Shown: positions 8,441 to 18,055 of the stretch, piece by piece
Position numbering within the stretch: position 1 is the first letter of the stretch
Layout: each line of letters opens with the position of its first letter
The notes under the pieces: generated by a model
Told to the model about the DNA's origin: nothing
Databases searched by the model: none
Seen by the model: only the letters and a program-made list of their open reading frames with translations
Assembly: GCF_000485595.1 (NCBI RefSeq)
Contig: NW_014577179.1
Coordinates: 57,755 to 78,765, forward strand
Direction: 5' to 3'
Source of the DNA: Priapulus caudatus
Lineage: Eukaryota > Priapulida > Priapulimorpha > Priapulimorphida > Priapulidae
DNA: 21,011 nucleotides
Program-made: the position numbers and the translations under genes

Positions 8441-11400
8441 GCCCGTGACGTCGCCCGCGCGAATCGGTGTGAGCGCACGCGCGATCGGTACAGTTGGCGT
8501 ACCCGCGATCAGGTGGGGCTGACGTCCACGCGTGGTGGATGACGGTCACAGCGATCGGGCACGGTCACGGCGAGAGTCGCGGTAGCAGGCGAGTAAGAAG
8601 GAGGATGGAGGCGCCACGTTTGAGGTATCGGAAAGTGGCGGTGGATGCTCTTGGCTTGCCTTCTGCGAGCGTGTCGTCATGCGTTTCTATTAATGATAGT
8701 ATTATTTGATACTGTTACTACACACGAATCGAGAATTTTGATCGGAATTTTTTGTTTTCGACGGCGATGCTGACGACACTGAATGTGTCGCGGTCGCAGG
8801 CACAAGGTGACGTGATCCTGTGCGCGTGTTGTTTTGTCCGACGATTGACACGGGCGAGCCTAGCCAGAAATCCTGTCGGATTCCGGTAAATAACGTGTAC
8901 AGAGAGAGGGTTGTCGTGTACGGGGCATCGGCCATAGTTCTTTCGTTAGAAAACAAATAATGAACAAAATAAGACGATTTCGTTTATTTGTAAGCGCACC
9001 GCCGGACGCGCATGCGCGCGTAGCAGTCCGCGAGATACGACGCTGCCATTCGGCGCTGAAATTGGACGTGAGCGAAATGGTGTGTTAATGCAGTTTATTG
9101 GGGTTTTCTAGGCGCCTTTGGGTCGCGGTTTTTTGAGCGTCGATGTTGAAGAGGCGGTAGGCAATCAGCAGATTTATTTATTGCTCAATGCGGAACGGGT
9201 TATTTTGTTTGTGTTCACTAAATATGACACCGACGTCGGTCCAGCGATTGTGGTAAGATTTCTTTACGATACGAGTATTGTTTGTGAGAGACAACGGTTG
9301 ATAAAGATCTCTCGATCGCTTATCAAATTGGGCAAAGGTGCTAGAAAAATCAGCACGCTGATATGTAATGCATTGAACGTTAGCATGTTAGTTAGCTGAT
9401 GATATGATGCATACATCTAACCAGAAGCAATGTATACTATTTCAGAGTCCTCACATAGGTCTTCTATTTATAACTCTTGATTATATCAGAGTATCCATCC
9501 AACAATTTCGGCGATGAGTGAATACTCGAATATAGCACGATGAAGCAGCGTTAGGATCGCTATTATACTATAGTATTCAAACTTAATGAAACGTAACTAT
9601 TTGCCAAATGCAAGTTCCAAGGTTTTGATTTTTTAAACGTTGTTTAAACCTTTTTTTTGTTGCCGTCTCTAACGATATTGACAACGCCTATCGGGTCTTT
9701 TATCAAGTGCAATTCTGCCCTGATTTCAGAAATGAAATAGTATTTCAATAAATGTGCTAGCAAGAGACGAAGCACATTGTGTGTCACGAAGAGCGTTTGG
9801 ACAAACATAAAATATGAGATAAAAATATATCAGTGAATGCAGTGCAACGTGTAGAGGACGGTTGAAACACAGTGTACTTACCACTATAGCGGTAAACACA
9901 TGAAATTTTAATGAGAATTGGACTCCCCCTGCAGGTAGTGATACGATTAAATAGAGTTGTGTATGGAATTAGTTGATTTTTTAATTCATATAGCTATGGC
10001 GGCTCCGAACAGTTATGTGTGTGTTTTAACAATGATCCTCTGTTTATTAACCGAGCGGCCTGTTTAGGATACTGTTGTAAATACATGTTTGTGGTTATAA
10101 AAGTCATGAAATTGTATATAAGAAATCACAAGTTTGTATTCCCAAAATCAGCGTTCTTCCACTGCACTCGATGTGTCGATTGCGGAGTTAATTTTTAGGA
10201 TTATATGCTATTGCGTGAGCAAAACTGGACACAAAACGCCCGCCCGAGAGCATGGCGACACTAAGGTAAAGAAATAACAGAGAGCATAATTATACACATT
10301 AATACTATACCTATATTATTTAGCTCTGATAAAACAATAATGCCAAATAAAACCGCGAAATACGAGAATCCTATCTTGCCCATTACGGACCTATTCAGTA
10401 TTTTTTCCTGACGAGGGACTAACGAAAACGACTCAAAATTCAAGATGTCTCGTAAAGCTCGCATGCATGCTATGCGTGAGCGCAGTTGAGCTAAGATCAG
10501 CCCTATATCTCGGAAACTCATAGTCGCAAAGGGAAATAGCGAAAGCTAATGTGATACGATAGAGAGACGCTTTCGCGTACTTATTGCAAATACGCTCGCC
10601 ATCATAAAAAGAATTAAGATATGGACGAATACGAGACACATGGCGATTAATACCTCAGGCAGTAAAATTCTTTATTATCACGTTTTCACTCGTTCAAGTG
10701 CGTGAGCTTTGAAGCGTAGATTGAGGGCCTGTTGAGTTGTGAAGCGGTTGATGCTTCTGACGTAAGCCGCGGGTTATGGCGGCATATCGGTGCAATCCAC
10801 CATGTGCCGAAGGAGAGCGCTTGCGAAACGTCAAATTACACCAGAAAGCAACGCTCGGCGAGCCGGTCGTTGACCTCGAGTCGAAACACACGCGCCGCTG
10901 CGCACGACACTACAGTGTTTCAGGCGGCCTAACAATTTTTTGCTGTGGTCCGACAAGCGTCGGACGTATATGTAACTCGAACTCACCGCCCGGGGCTGAA
11001 TAAGTCGTTAGGCGCTCGGGTGGCGCGCGCAATTCCCAGCCTCCGTAATTGCGCAGGGAATTGCACTCGCAACAATACGCCGTCGATCATCCAAACTTCA
11101 TAACAAGCCTCAATCTACGGCAATTTCATCGCAGCCACGAATTGAGTATGATCAAATGTACGTTCCTCGTCCGGTGGCGGGACTAGTTGCCCGCTTACAA
11201 CGAAGATATTGTATAATCTGACGCGATCGTTGATGCATTGCCGCTTATTCATCGACCACCCGAGAAGGCGAGATCGTTGTGAAGAAGTCCGGTACTTGTA
11301 GAAAAATGGCGGCGACTGAAACAAGCAAACGAGTCTGCTTTGGTGCTGATAGTGGGAAGATGGCGAAACGCTCCATCGCACAATACCCGCCGGGTGCCGT

Positions 11401-11600
11401 CAACGAGTTGTATGCCCCGTCGCATATATCGTGCGTTCGAATGACGTCTACAAATACCATCAGATTCGCCAAAGAAAACATCAAGAGGCAGTGGTAACCT
11501 TAACAAGAATGAAAATTGGTGTGGTATAACATTGCAATCATGGGCTAACGTAAACAAAGCGGTGAACAAGGAAGAAGAATAAAAAAGGAGAGAACGAGTG
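8441..11600. other. 3' flank of corrupted copy, no gene seen
   Basis: This is the counterpart of about 15130-18055 on the other arm. It begins with a GC-rich stretch (to about 8620) holding a degraded form of the CRE-like repeats described at 17941-18055. AT-rich noncoding sequence follows to about 10690, then a CpG-rich stretch to about 11110. Short open frames (for example 9118-9399 plus, 10261-10521 minus, 11245-11484 minus) are not preserved in the partner arm, so I do not annotate them. Confidence 0.6.
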
Positions 11601-11720
11601 GGAAAGAGGAGGAGTGGGGAAGAAAAGCGGAACAGAGAGAGAGAAGAAGGAGGAGGAAGAGGAGGAGAAGAAGGAGAGGAAGAGGAGGAGGAAGAAGGAG
11701 GAATGAGAAGGCGGAAAATG
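11600..11720. repeat. Purine (GGA/GAA) tract in arm B
   Basis: A run of GAGGAGGAAG and GAAGAAGGAGG units, irregular compared with its partner at 14985-15110. The partner has a much more even unit structure on the opposite strand. Confidence 0.85.
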
Positions 11721-13339
11721 AGGAAAGGAAGAGAAACCAAAACAATAAAAATTACACCTATAGATATCTCTCTGATGACTCTCCGCGCTTCGCTCTCACG
11801 CTCGAAACGACGGCGTGGCATGTTATTACTAACAACTCAATGCGCAAAGTAATGGATTTCTTCTTGATGAATACGTGTCGCCGTGAATAGATAGTTATCA
11901 TTCATAAGAGTAACTCACGAGTCTGCAAGCGCAGCGCAATTTCGAAAAGGAATTCTTAAAAAGAAGAACGAAAATTAATTGGATTTGACTTTCAATCGTT
12001 GGCTTATATTTTAGAACTAATTAGATGTTCGTGTTGTAAATTATGGCTAATCAGCGTATCAAAGTAACTAATTATATGCATAACCACAGCTAGTGCGTGC
12101 TACATATACACGACGACCATAATGGATTTTATATATAACAAATAAGCAACGAATACTAAAATCTATCAGACGATAATGTCAAAGAATGAAAGTGAAAATA
12201 TGTCATTAAAAAATAATCTCAAGATATGAGCATTGTCAAAAATACACATACACATACAGGCATATATATACATATATATAAAGAACAAAACATAGAGTAT
12301 ACTGAGAGACAATTAATAAAGAATATTATATGAACGTGATAAAGAATTTTATAAGAACATGTATGTGAGATTTTTACGCGAAACTGTAACAACGTGCAGT
12401 TAGCTACACCTCACATCTCAGCTCCATATTACACGCTTAACATGCATGCATTAGGGTTAGGGGAAAGCAAATCGTTGCTGGGAACCACAGCACAATTCTC
12501 ACATAATTCCATGATGTATACGTATGACAGGGATACACAAACAAAACAAAAAATAGTACATTTTACAACAGTGTAACTAATGGCAAAGTCCCATGTAATT
12601 CATAGAATACACAGGGTTAGGAATACACAGAATTTCACACAAGGTAAAGTAAATATGGGACATACAAGGAGGTAATATAACAGGTAAATATACTGGAAGA
12701 AATATAGTACAACTGAATCAGCCGAATCTGTTTAATCTGAATATGTAGCTAGATATTGTGTATCGAATATAGTTTGTATAATTGTTTTTTGTTGTATTCA
12801 TTATTGCGATATATATATATATATATACATATAGATAGATAAATACTGTGAATGTATTTATAAGATCGAAAAAAGTTGTAGTTTATAAGGCAAACAACTA
12901 GCCGTCAAATTGTCCCTCCACGATGACGAAATTAGGCATTTCAATGCAAATTTGTTAAAACAACTGAAATTGCCACATATGCGACCATGTATTGTGTGAT
13001 ATACCGGACAACACATAATACCAGGCACTGTGGGTTACGGTACCATTATGAGTAGGAATATAGACGATTTACATAGCGTGATTAATAGGATGTGTTGATA
13101 TGGCCAGTTTAGCCAATCGTATGAAAGCGCAAAACGTGAGATAAATCTAACAAAATACACAATATGTTTGAAAAATAAAATTGAATGTAAACGTACATAG
13201 CAGCAGGTCGGGGGCACATAGCAAAGGGATAAAGTTCGATTGTTGTCAGTAAAAACAGAACGACGATTTAGAGAAGAAATTGCGCCAAAATGTGAGATAT
13301 CAGTGATGCATAAGTCCGTGTGCAATACTTAATATATCA

Positions 13340-13560
13340 ATTGTAAAAGTCTCTGAACAGTGTTAGTTATAACTAACATAAACTGTAAAGGTCTCTAAAT
13401 AATGTTAGTTATAAGTAACAGAGAACTGTAACGGCCTCTGAACAGTGTTAGTTATAAGTAACATATACTGTAAAGGTCTCTAAACAGTGTTAGTTATAAG
13501 TAACATAAACTGTAAAGGACTATAAACAGTGTTAGTTATAAGTAACAGAGAATATAGAGA
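13340..13560. repeat. Minisatellite, about 42-bp unit, about five copies
   Basis: A tandem array whose unit contains AGTGTTAGTTATAAGTAACA and AACTGTAAAGGTCTCTAAAC. Unit spacing is regular here and blurred in the counterpart at 2700-2900, one of the signs that A' is the more accurate copy. Confidence 0.85.
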
Positions 13561-14297
13561 TAAGCCTGCAGTGTATAAATGGTGCTGTTTCATTTGACTC
13601 GTTATGTTTGTTACGACAGCACACATTGATTGACACGGCAATATTACTGAACATCATTGTGATAGAGCAGCAGTCCACACATACCACGGCATTTAGCACA
13701 GAGTTCTCAGCGTCCACCTGGACAGCAAACAATAACGAACATAAAATAATAATCTTAGCGACAGGCTATACATAGAAGAATGAGAAAGTATATAAAACGG
13801 TAGTCTTGTAACAGTAACGAAGTTTAAGAAAGAAGTATTATATGTAATTTCAGGGGAGGTAACACGTACAACTGTGAATCATGCCGTCTACTCATCATAT
13901 GTAGAAAACAAAATATTTTAAGAAAAAGAGACACGAAAAATGTACGTAGACGTGAAAATCATAGTTTGATGTTAGATAAATCAAGGCAACCTGTATTCGC
14001 GCGTGGACGTGAAATTTTTTATACATTGATTAAAACCTGAACATGCATATAATACCGTACGTATAATCGTATATTAAAAGTTATAAATGCATGTGCGGTT
14101 TCATCTAATATCCGCGCAGGAAAATACATTGATCATATGTACTGTATAATGAGATTCGGAATAGCTGATAGATGATTTATATATATATATGATTTTTATA
14201 TATTGAAAGAGAAGCTGATCTCACATTCGCACAATGGCAAACGTACGAGGGCGATATGTACGACATCTAGCGGCAACTGTTGGGCTAAAGATCAAAC

Positions 14298-14408
14298 CTT
14301 TGGTGGCTTGATGGTTTTTTGCGGCTTCTTGTTGCCTAGCCGCTTCATCGTGTTGTAGTAGTTGCGCTGGCTGGCTGTCAACAGAACATCCACGATCCCT
14401 CCCTCGTA
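14298..14408 (-). CDS. Nav2-type channel exon: III-IV linker (inactivation gate)
   Basis: An intact 37-codon exon on the minus strand, phase 0 at both ends. It starts after TGTTTACAG and ends CCAAAG|GTTTGA, a weaker donor. It reads YEGGIVDVLLTASQRNYYNT and continues MKRLGNKKPQKTIKPPK, the cytoplasmic loop joining domains III and IV. Its lysine-rich end (KKPQKTIKPP) is the hallmark of sodium-channel-type linkers. In Nav1 the inactivation particle is IFM in vertebrates or MFM in arthropods. Here the same place reads VLL (codons 14379-14387), followed by T and then SQRNYY. The exon joins in frame to III-S6 (phase 0) and to IV-S1 (phase 0). Those exons are on the opposite strand in this window, so the placement here is inconsistent with a working transcript. 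Confidence 0.88.
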
Positions 14409-14445
14409 CTGTAAACACACACACACACAGACATACACACAGAGG
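14409..14445 (-). repeat. (CA)n / (TG)n microsatellite at acceptor
   Basis: ACACACAC runs on the plus strand give a TG-rich tract immediately upstream of the linker exon's acceptor on the minus strand. The same TG-rich tract precedes the corrupted copy at about 1800-1830. Confidence 0.8.
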
Positions 14446-14880
14446 GAAGATAGCTCATTGCATCGGAGCGAGATAACTAACCGATGGTGGTTCGCGCCAC
14501 ACACAATTAAAGCTTCGCTAATCAATTGATTGCTGCGCGCTACGCATTCGCTTCACGTGCGTGGCTAATGCATTCTGTCTGTACGTAATGGGACATCGTG
14601 CATCGCGCACGACTGACGGGGAACCTCATTGTTTCCAACGTGTATATATCGATAAAGCGACGTCGATGGGGAGGGGGAAGGAAGGGGATGAATCCAAAAC
14701 GAACCGAGGAGTCTATGCGCTCGATGATATTACGCTACCTTTAATTTGGAGCGCGTAATGATCCGAGTTGGTATGCTGTATCTACTGATTTAGTAAATGT
14801 AAACTAATAAGAATGAGTGGGAGTTTGTCTTCAGGGTGGACTGTTTGTAAGCGGTATTGGGACGCTGCTATACTAATAGC
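14446..14880. other. Intron flank of linker exon, no gene seen
   Basis: Intron sequence upstream of the linker exon on the minus strand, matching about 1350-1800 in arm A. It has no recognisable coding content; the short open frame at 14561-14758 is not kept in arm A. Confidence 0.6.
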
Positions 14881-14885
14881 TCTAG

Positions 14886-14900
14886 ACAGAGAGAGAGAGA
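14886..14900. repeat. (GA)n tract at A'/B' junction
   Basis: AGAGAGAGAGAGA-type sequence lies exactly where homology to A stops and homology to B starts. It corresponds to the 3' end of the CT tract that precedes arm A at 902-1345. Confidence 0.8.
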
Positions 14901-14984
14901 TCGAGCGTGAGAGCGAGCGCGGGAGAGTCACAGAGAGATATCTATAGGTGTAATTTTATTGTTTTTGTTATCCTTCTCTTCCTC

Positions 14985-15130
14985 ATTTTCCGCCTTCTCA
15001 TCCTCCTTCTTCTCCTCCTCTTCCTCCTCCTTCTTCTCCTCCTCTTCCTCCTCCTTCTTCTCCTCCTCTTCCGCTTTTTCTTCCCCACTCCTCCTCTTTC
15101 CCTCTTCTTCTCCTTTTTTATTCTTCTTCC
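14985..15130 (+). repeat. Pyrimidine tract with regular TCCTCC/TTCTTC units
   Basis: About three near-identical repeats of TCCTCCTTCTTCTCC followed by TCCTCTTCC, then T-rich sequence. The regularity contrasts with the ragged partner at 11600-11720. It ends about 50 bases before the candidate splice acceptor at 15175-15176. Confidence 0.85.
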
Positions 15131-15176
15131 TTGTTCACCTTTTGTTTACGCCCATTTGCAATGTTTATTCTTTTAG

Positions 15177-15284
15177 GTTACCACTGCCCTTGATGTTTTC
15201 TTTGGCGAAATGATGGTATTTGTAGACGTATTCAAACCGCAGATATACGACGGCATACAACTCGTTGACGGACCCGCTGTATAG
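15177..15284 (+). CDS. Possible unrecognised terminal exon, 35 codons
   Basis: After a fair acceptor (TTTATTCTTTTAG|GTT) there is an open phase-0 frame of 35 codons. It begins VTTALDVFFGEMMVFVDVF, has YDGIQLVDG later, and ends at TAG (15282-15284). It runs against the channel gene in this arm and could be the last exon of a convergent gene. I do not recognise the peptide. The partner arm (about 11390-11500, minus strand) keeps the acceptor and start, but its frame is broken by indels. The opposite strand here also gives a plausible-looking peptide (RFEYVYKYHHFAKENIKG), so one reading or both may be chance. Confidence 0.2.
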   Translation, partial: VTTALDVFFGEMMVFVDVFKPQIYDGIQLVDGPAV

Positions 15285-15527
15285 CGATGGCGTTTCCCCA
15301 TCTTCCCACTATCACCAAAGGCAAGCCGTTGCTTGGTTTCAGTCGCCGCCCATTTTCTACAAAAGACGCGGACTTCTCAACAACGACGCTCCGGGTGGGT
15401 CGATGAAACGCAATGCACCAACTCGCGCGAATACAATATCTTTGTTGTAAGGGGCAACTAGTCCCGGCCACCGCGACGAGGGAAGCGTACATTGATTACT
15501 CAATCGGTGGCGGCGATGAAATTAGCC

Positions 15528-15881
15528 TTAGATTGAGCTTGTTATGAAGTTTGCGTGATTCGAACGGCGTATTGTTGCGATGCAAGCAGCCTGCGCAATT
15601 ACGGAGGCTGGGAATGCGCGCGCCACCGAGTGCCTAACGAACTTATTCAGCCCCGGCGCGGTGATGCCGACGTACATATACGTACGACGCTTGCGCGACC
15701 AGCAAAAATTGTTAGCCGCCTGAAACACTGTAGTGTGTGCGCGCGTGCGCGTGTGTTTCGACTCGAGGCAACGAGCTCCGAGCTTGCTTCTGGTGTAATT
15801 TGACGTTCGCACGCCTTCGGCACCGGTGGATTGCACCGATATGCCGCCAATACCCGCGCTTACGCAGAACACCCGCTTCAC
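15528..15881 (-). CDS. Unrecognised open frame, 117 codons
   Basis: An ATG-to-stop frame in the CpG-rich part of arm B', about 2.2 kb downstream of the channel stop on the same strand. It is rich in Arg, Ser, Ala and Thr and has no membrane segment, signal peptide or domain that I recognise. The partner in arm B (about 10730-11110) does not keep the frame. CpG-rich sequence favours long chance frames, so this could easily be noncoding. Confidence 0.15.
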   Translation of the reverse strand: MKRVFCVSAGIGGISVQSTGAEGVRTSNYTRSKLGARCLESKHTRTRAHTTVFQAANNFCWSRKRRTYMYVGITAPGLNKFVRHSVARAFPASVIAQAACIATIRRSNHANFITSSI

Positions 15882-15919
15882 AACTCAACGCTCTCACGCT
15901 TCAAAACTCACGCACTTGA

Positions 15920-17940
15920 ACGAGTGAAAACGCTGGGAATTAAATAATTTTTTTTAGAAAAAGCTTTTACTCTCTGAGGTAAATCGCCATGGTCTCGTAT
16001 CGTCATATTAATTCTTTTTTGATGGCGAGCGTATTGCAATAGTACGAAGCGTCCTCTCTATTCGATGCACATTACGCTTTCGCTAATTTCCCTTTGCGCT
16101 AGAGTTTCCGAGAATAGGGCTGATCATTAAGCTCAATGCGCTCCGCATAGCATGCATGCGAGCTTTACGAGACATTGAATTTTCGAGTCGTTTTGTTAGT
16201 CCCTCGTCACGAAAAAACTGAATAGGTCTATGGGAAATAGGATTCTCGTATTTCGCGGTTTTATTTGCATTATGGTTATTATCAAGAGCTAATAATATAG
16301 GTATATATAAAATAGGTATTATTAGCTCTTGTTATTATTTACCTCGTGTCGCATGCTTCGGGCGCGTTTTGTGTCCAGTTTCTACGCATAGCAATAATCC
16401 TAAAAATAACCCGCGATCGACACATCGAGTGCGAAGAAGAACGCTGATTTTGGGAATAAAACTTGTGATTTATTATATACAAATTTCATGACTTTTATAA
16501 ACACAAACGATGATTACAACAGTATTCCTAAACAGGCGCTCGGTTAATAAAAGAGGATCATTGTTAAAACACACACAAAAACTGTTCGGAGCCGGCCATA
16601 GCTATATGAATTAAAAAACCAACAATCCATCACAAGCTCTATTTAATCGTAATCACACTGCCAGGGGGAGGTCCATTCATTAAATTTACATGTGTTTACC
16701 GCTATAGGTAAGTAGCACTGTGTTTCAACCCCTACGTTGCACTGCATTCACGATATATTTTTATCTAGTATTTTAGTGTTTGTCCAAAACGTGCCGTGAC
16801 ACCAATGCTCGTTCTTGCTAGCACATTTTGAAATACTATTATTTCCTGAAACAGCAGAATGGCACTGATAAAAACCCGATAGGCGTTGCAATATCGTTAG
16901 AACCAAACAAAAAAAGGTTTAAACAACGTTTAAAAATCAAAAACCTTGGAACTTGCATTGCAAATAGATTAACGTTCATAAGTTTGAAACTAAGTATAAG
17001 CGATCCTAACGCTGCTCTCGTGCTATGATCGAGTATTCATCCATCCGAAAATTGTTGGATGGATACTTGATATAATCAAGAGTTTATAATAGAAGACTAT
17101 TATGGACTCTTGATATAATACATGCTTGCTGTTATATGTATGCATCATATGCATCAACGCTAACTAACATGCTACGCAATGCATACATATCAGGTGCTGA
17201 TTTTCTAGCACCTTCCAATTTGATTAACGATTCGAAGATTTTTTCACCGTTGTCTCTCACAAACAAAACTCGTCGTAAAGAAATCTTTACCACAATCGCT
17301 GGACCGACGTCGCGTGCTCAATTAGTGAAAGCAAACAAAAATAACCTGTTCCAGCATTGCAAACAAAAATCTTGCTGATGCCTACCGCCTCTTCACATCG
17401 TACCGCTCAAAAAAACCCGCAGACAAGGCGCCTAGAAAACCCGCAAAAAAACTGCATTAACACACCATTTCGCTCACGTCGATTCAGCGCCGAATGGCAG
17501 CGCGTACCTCGCGGACTGCTACGCGCGCATGCGCGTCGCGGTGCGCTCACAAATAAAAGAAATGCGTTCATTATTTTTGTTCATTATTTTTTGGTTTTCT
17601 AACGAAGAACTAGTGCCGTGCCCCGTACGACGACACCCTCTCTCTGTACACGTATTTACCACGGAATACGACAGGATTTCTGGCTAGGTCGCCCGTGTCA
17701 ACCGGACAAAAAAACACCCACGACACGTCACCGGTGCACCGACCGCGGCACAGTGCGCAGATCGGCCGTCGAAACAAAATTCCGACTAAAATTCTCATCG
17801 TGTGTATAACAGTAATAAATATATATCATTAATAAAACGATGACGACGCGCGCAGAAGGCAGCAGAGCATCACCCTCCGATGACCTCAACGTGGCGCCTC
17901 CATCCCCTCCTTTCTCTCCCCGCATCACCGCGACTCTCGC
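15920..17940. other. AT-rich 3' flank, no gene seen
   Basis: Noncoding sequence downstream of the channel stop in arm B'. It contains the hairpin at 16284-16330 and a cluster of short inverted repeats at about 17040-17120 (ATCCATCC/GGATGGAT and ACTCTTGATATAAT with its complement). Several TTTATT words (AATAAA on the minus strand) occur far from the stop, for example near 16260 and 16468. None can be assigned as the poly(A) signal with confidence. Confidence 0.55.
16284..16330. repeat. Perfect short inverted repeat (hairpin)
   Basis: AAGAGCTAATAATA at the left is mirrored by TATTATTAGCTCTT at the right, with a loop of about 20 AT-rich bases. The partner in arm B (about 10290-10335) has the same outline with indels. 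Confidence 0.75.
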
Positions 17941-18055
17941 GTGACGTGACCGATCGCGTGACGTCACCACCGACCGCGTGACGTCACCACCGATCGCGGG
18001 TGACGTCAACACCGATCGCGCGTGGCGTCACCACCGATCGCGCGGGACGTCACGG
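17941..18055. repeat. CRE-containing 20-22 bp tandem repeat
   Basis: Five or six tandem units of the form CGTGACGTCACCACCGATCG lie directly downstream of the channel stop codon on the minus strand. Three units contain the full palindromic cAMP response element TGACGTCA (17959-17966, 17979-17986, 18001-18008). Others have one-base variants (GTGGCGTCA, GGGACGTCA). In arm B the array is blurred but visible at about 8440-8580. Its role is unknown; it lies in the presumed 3' UTR. Confidence 0.75.

Larger units (their letters stand above)
6915..11804. repeat. Inverted-repeat arm B (pairs with 14901-19398)
   Basis: This segment aligns by eye with the reverse complement of about 14901-19398. Anchors are ACTGATTAAAATTGTACTTC near the left end, GAACTTCCAGACGTTCG in the last exon, CAGTAAATACC-type AT sequence further on, TTACGGAGGCTGGGAAT near 11045, and TACACCTATAGATATCTCTC with CTCTCACGCTCGA at the right end. 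Copy B is longer than B' (about 4.89 versus 4.50 kb) and differs mainly by small insertions and deletions. The reading frames recovered in B' are broken here. Confidence 0.88.
11806..14890. repeat. Inverted-repeat arm A' (clean copy of A)
   Basis: Reverse complement of 1346-4624. It lies as the spacer between arms B and B'. At the left it joins B within one or two bases: CTCTCACGCTCGA belongs to B and AACGACGGCGTGG to A'. At the right it runs into a short (GA)n tract at about 14886-14900. It holds the intact III-IV linker exon. The rest is AT-rich intron with a (TA)n microsatellite at about 12808-12830, a tandem array at 13340-13560 and no other recognisable gene. Confidence 0.85.

Noticed and set aside
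7029-8542. Several open frames of 60-160 codons in the corrupted last exon
   Set aside because: They are fragments and shadow frames of the frameshifted channel exon. None keeps channel sequence for its length.
9118-9399. 93-codon plus-strand frame in arm B
   Set aside because: Not kept in the cleaner partner arm and shows no recognisable domain.
10261-10521. 86-codon minus-strand frame in arm B
   Set aside because: The partner at about 16140-16330 is interrupted; the sequence is AT-rich flank with a hairpin.
11245-11484. 79-codon minus-strand frame in arm B that looks membrane-like
   Set aside because: The B' copy of the same bases has a different frame structure, so the frame is probably created by indels in B.
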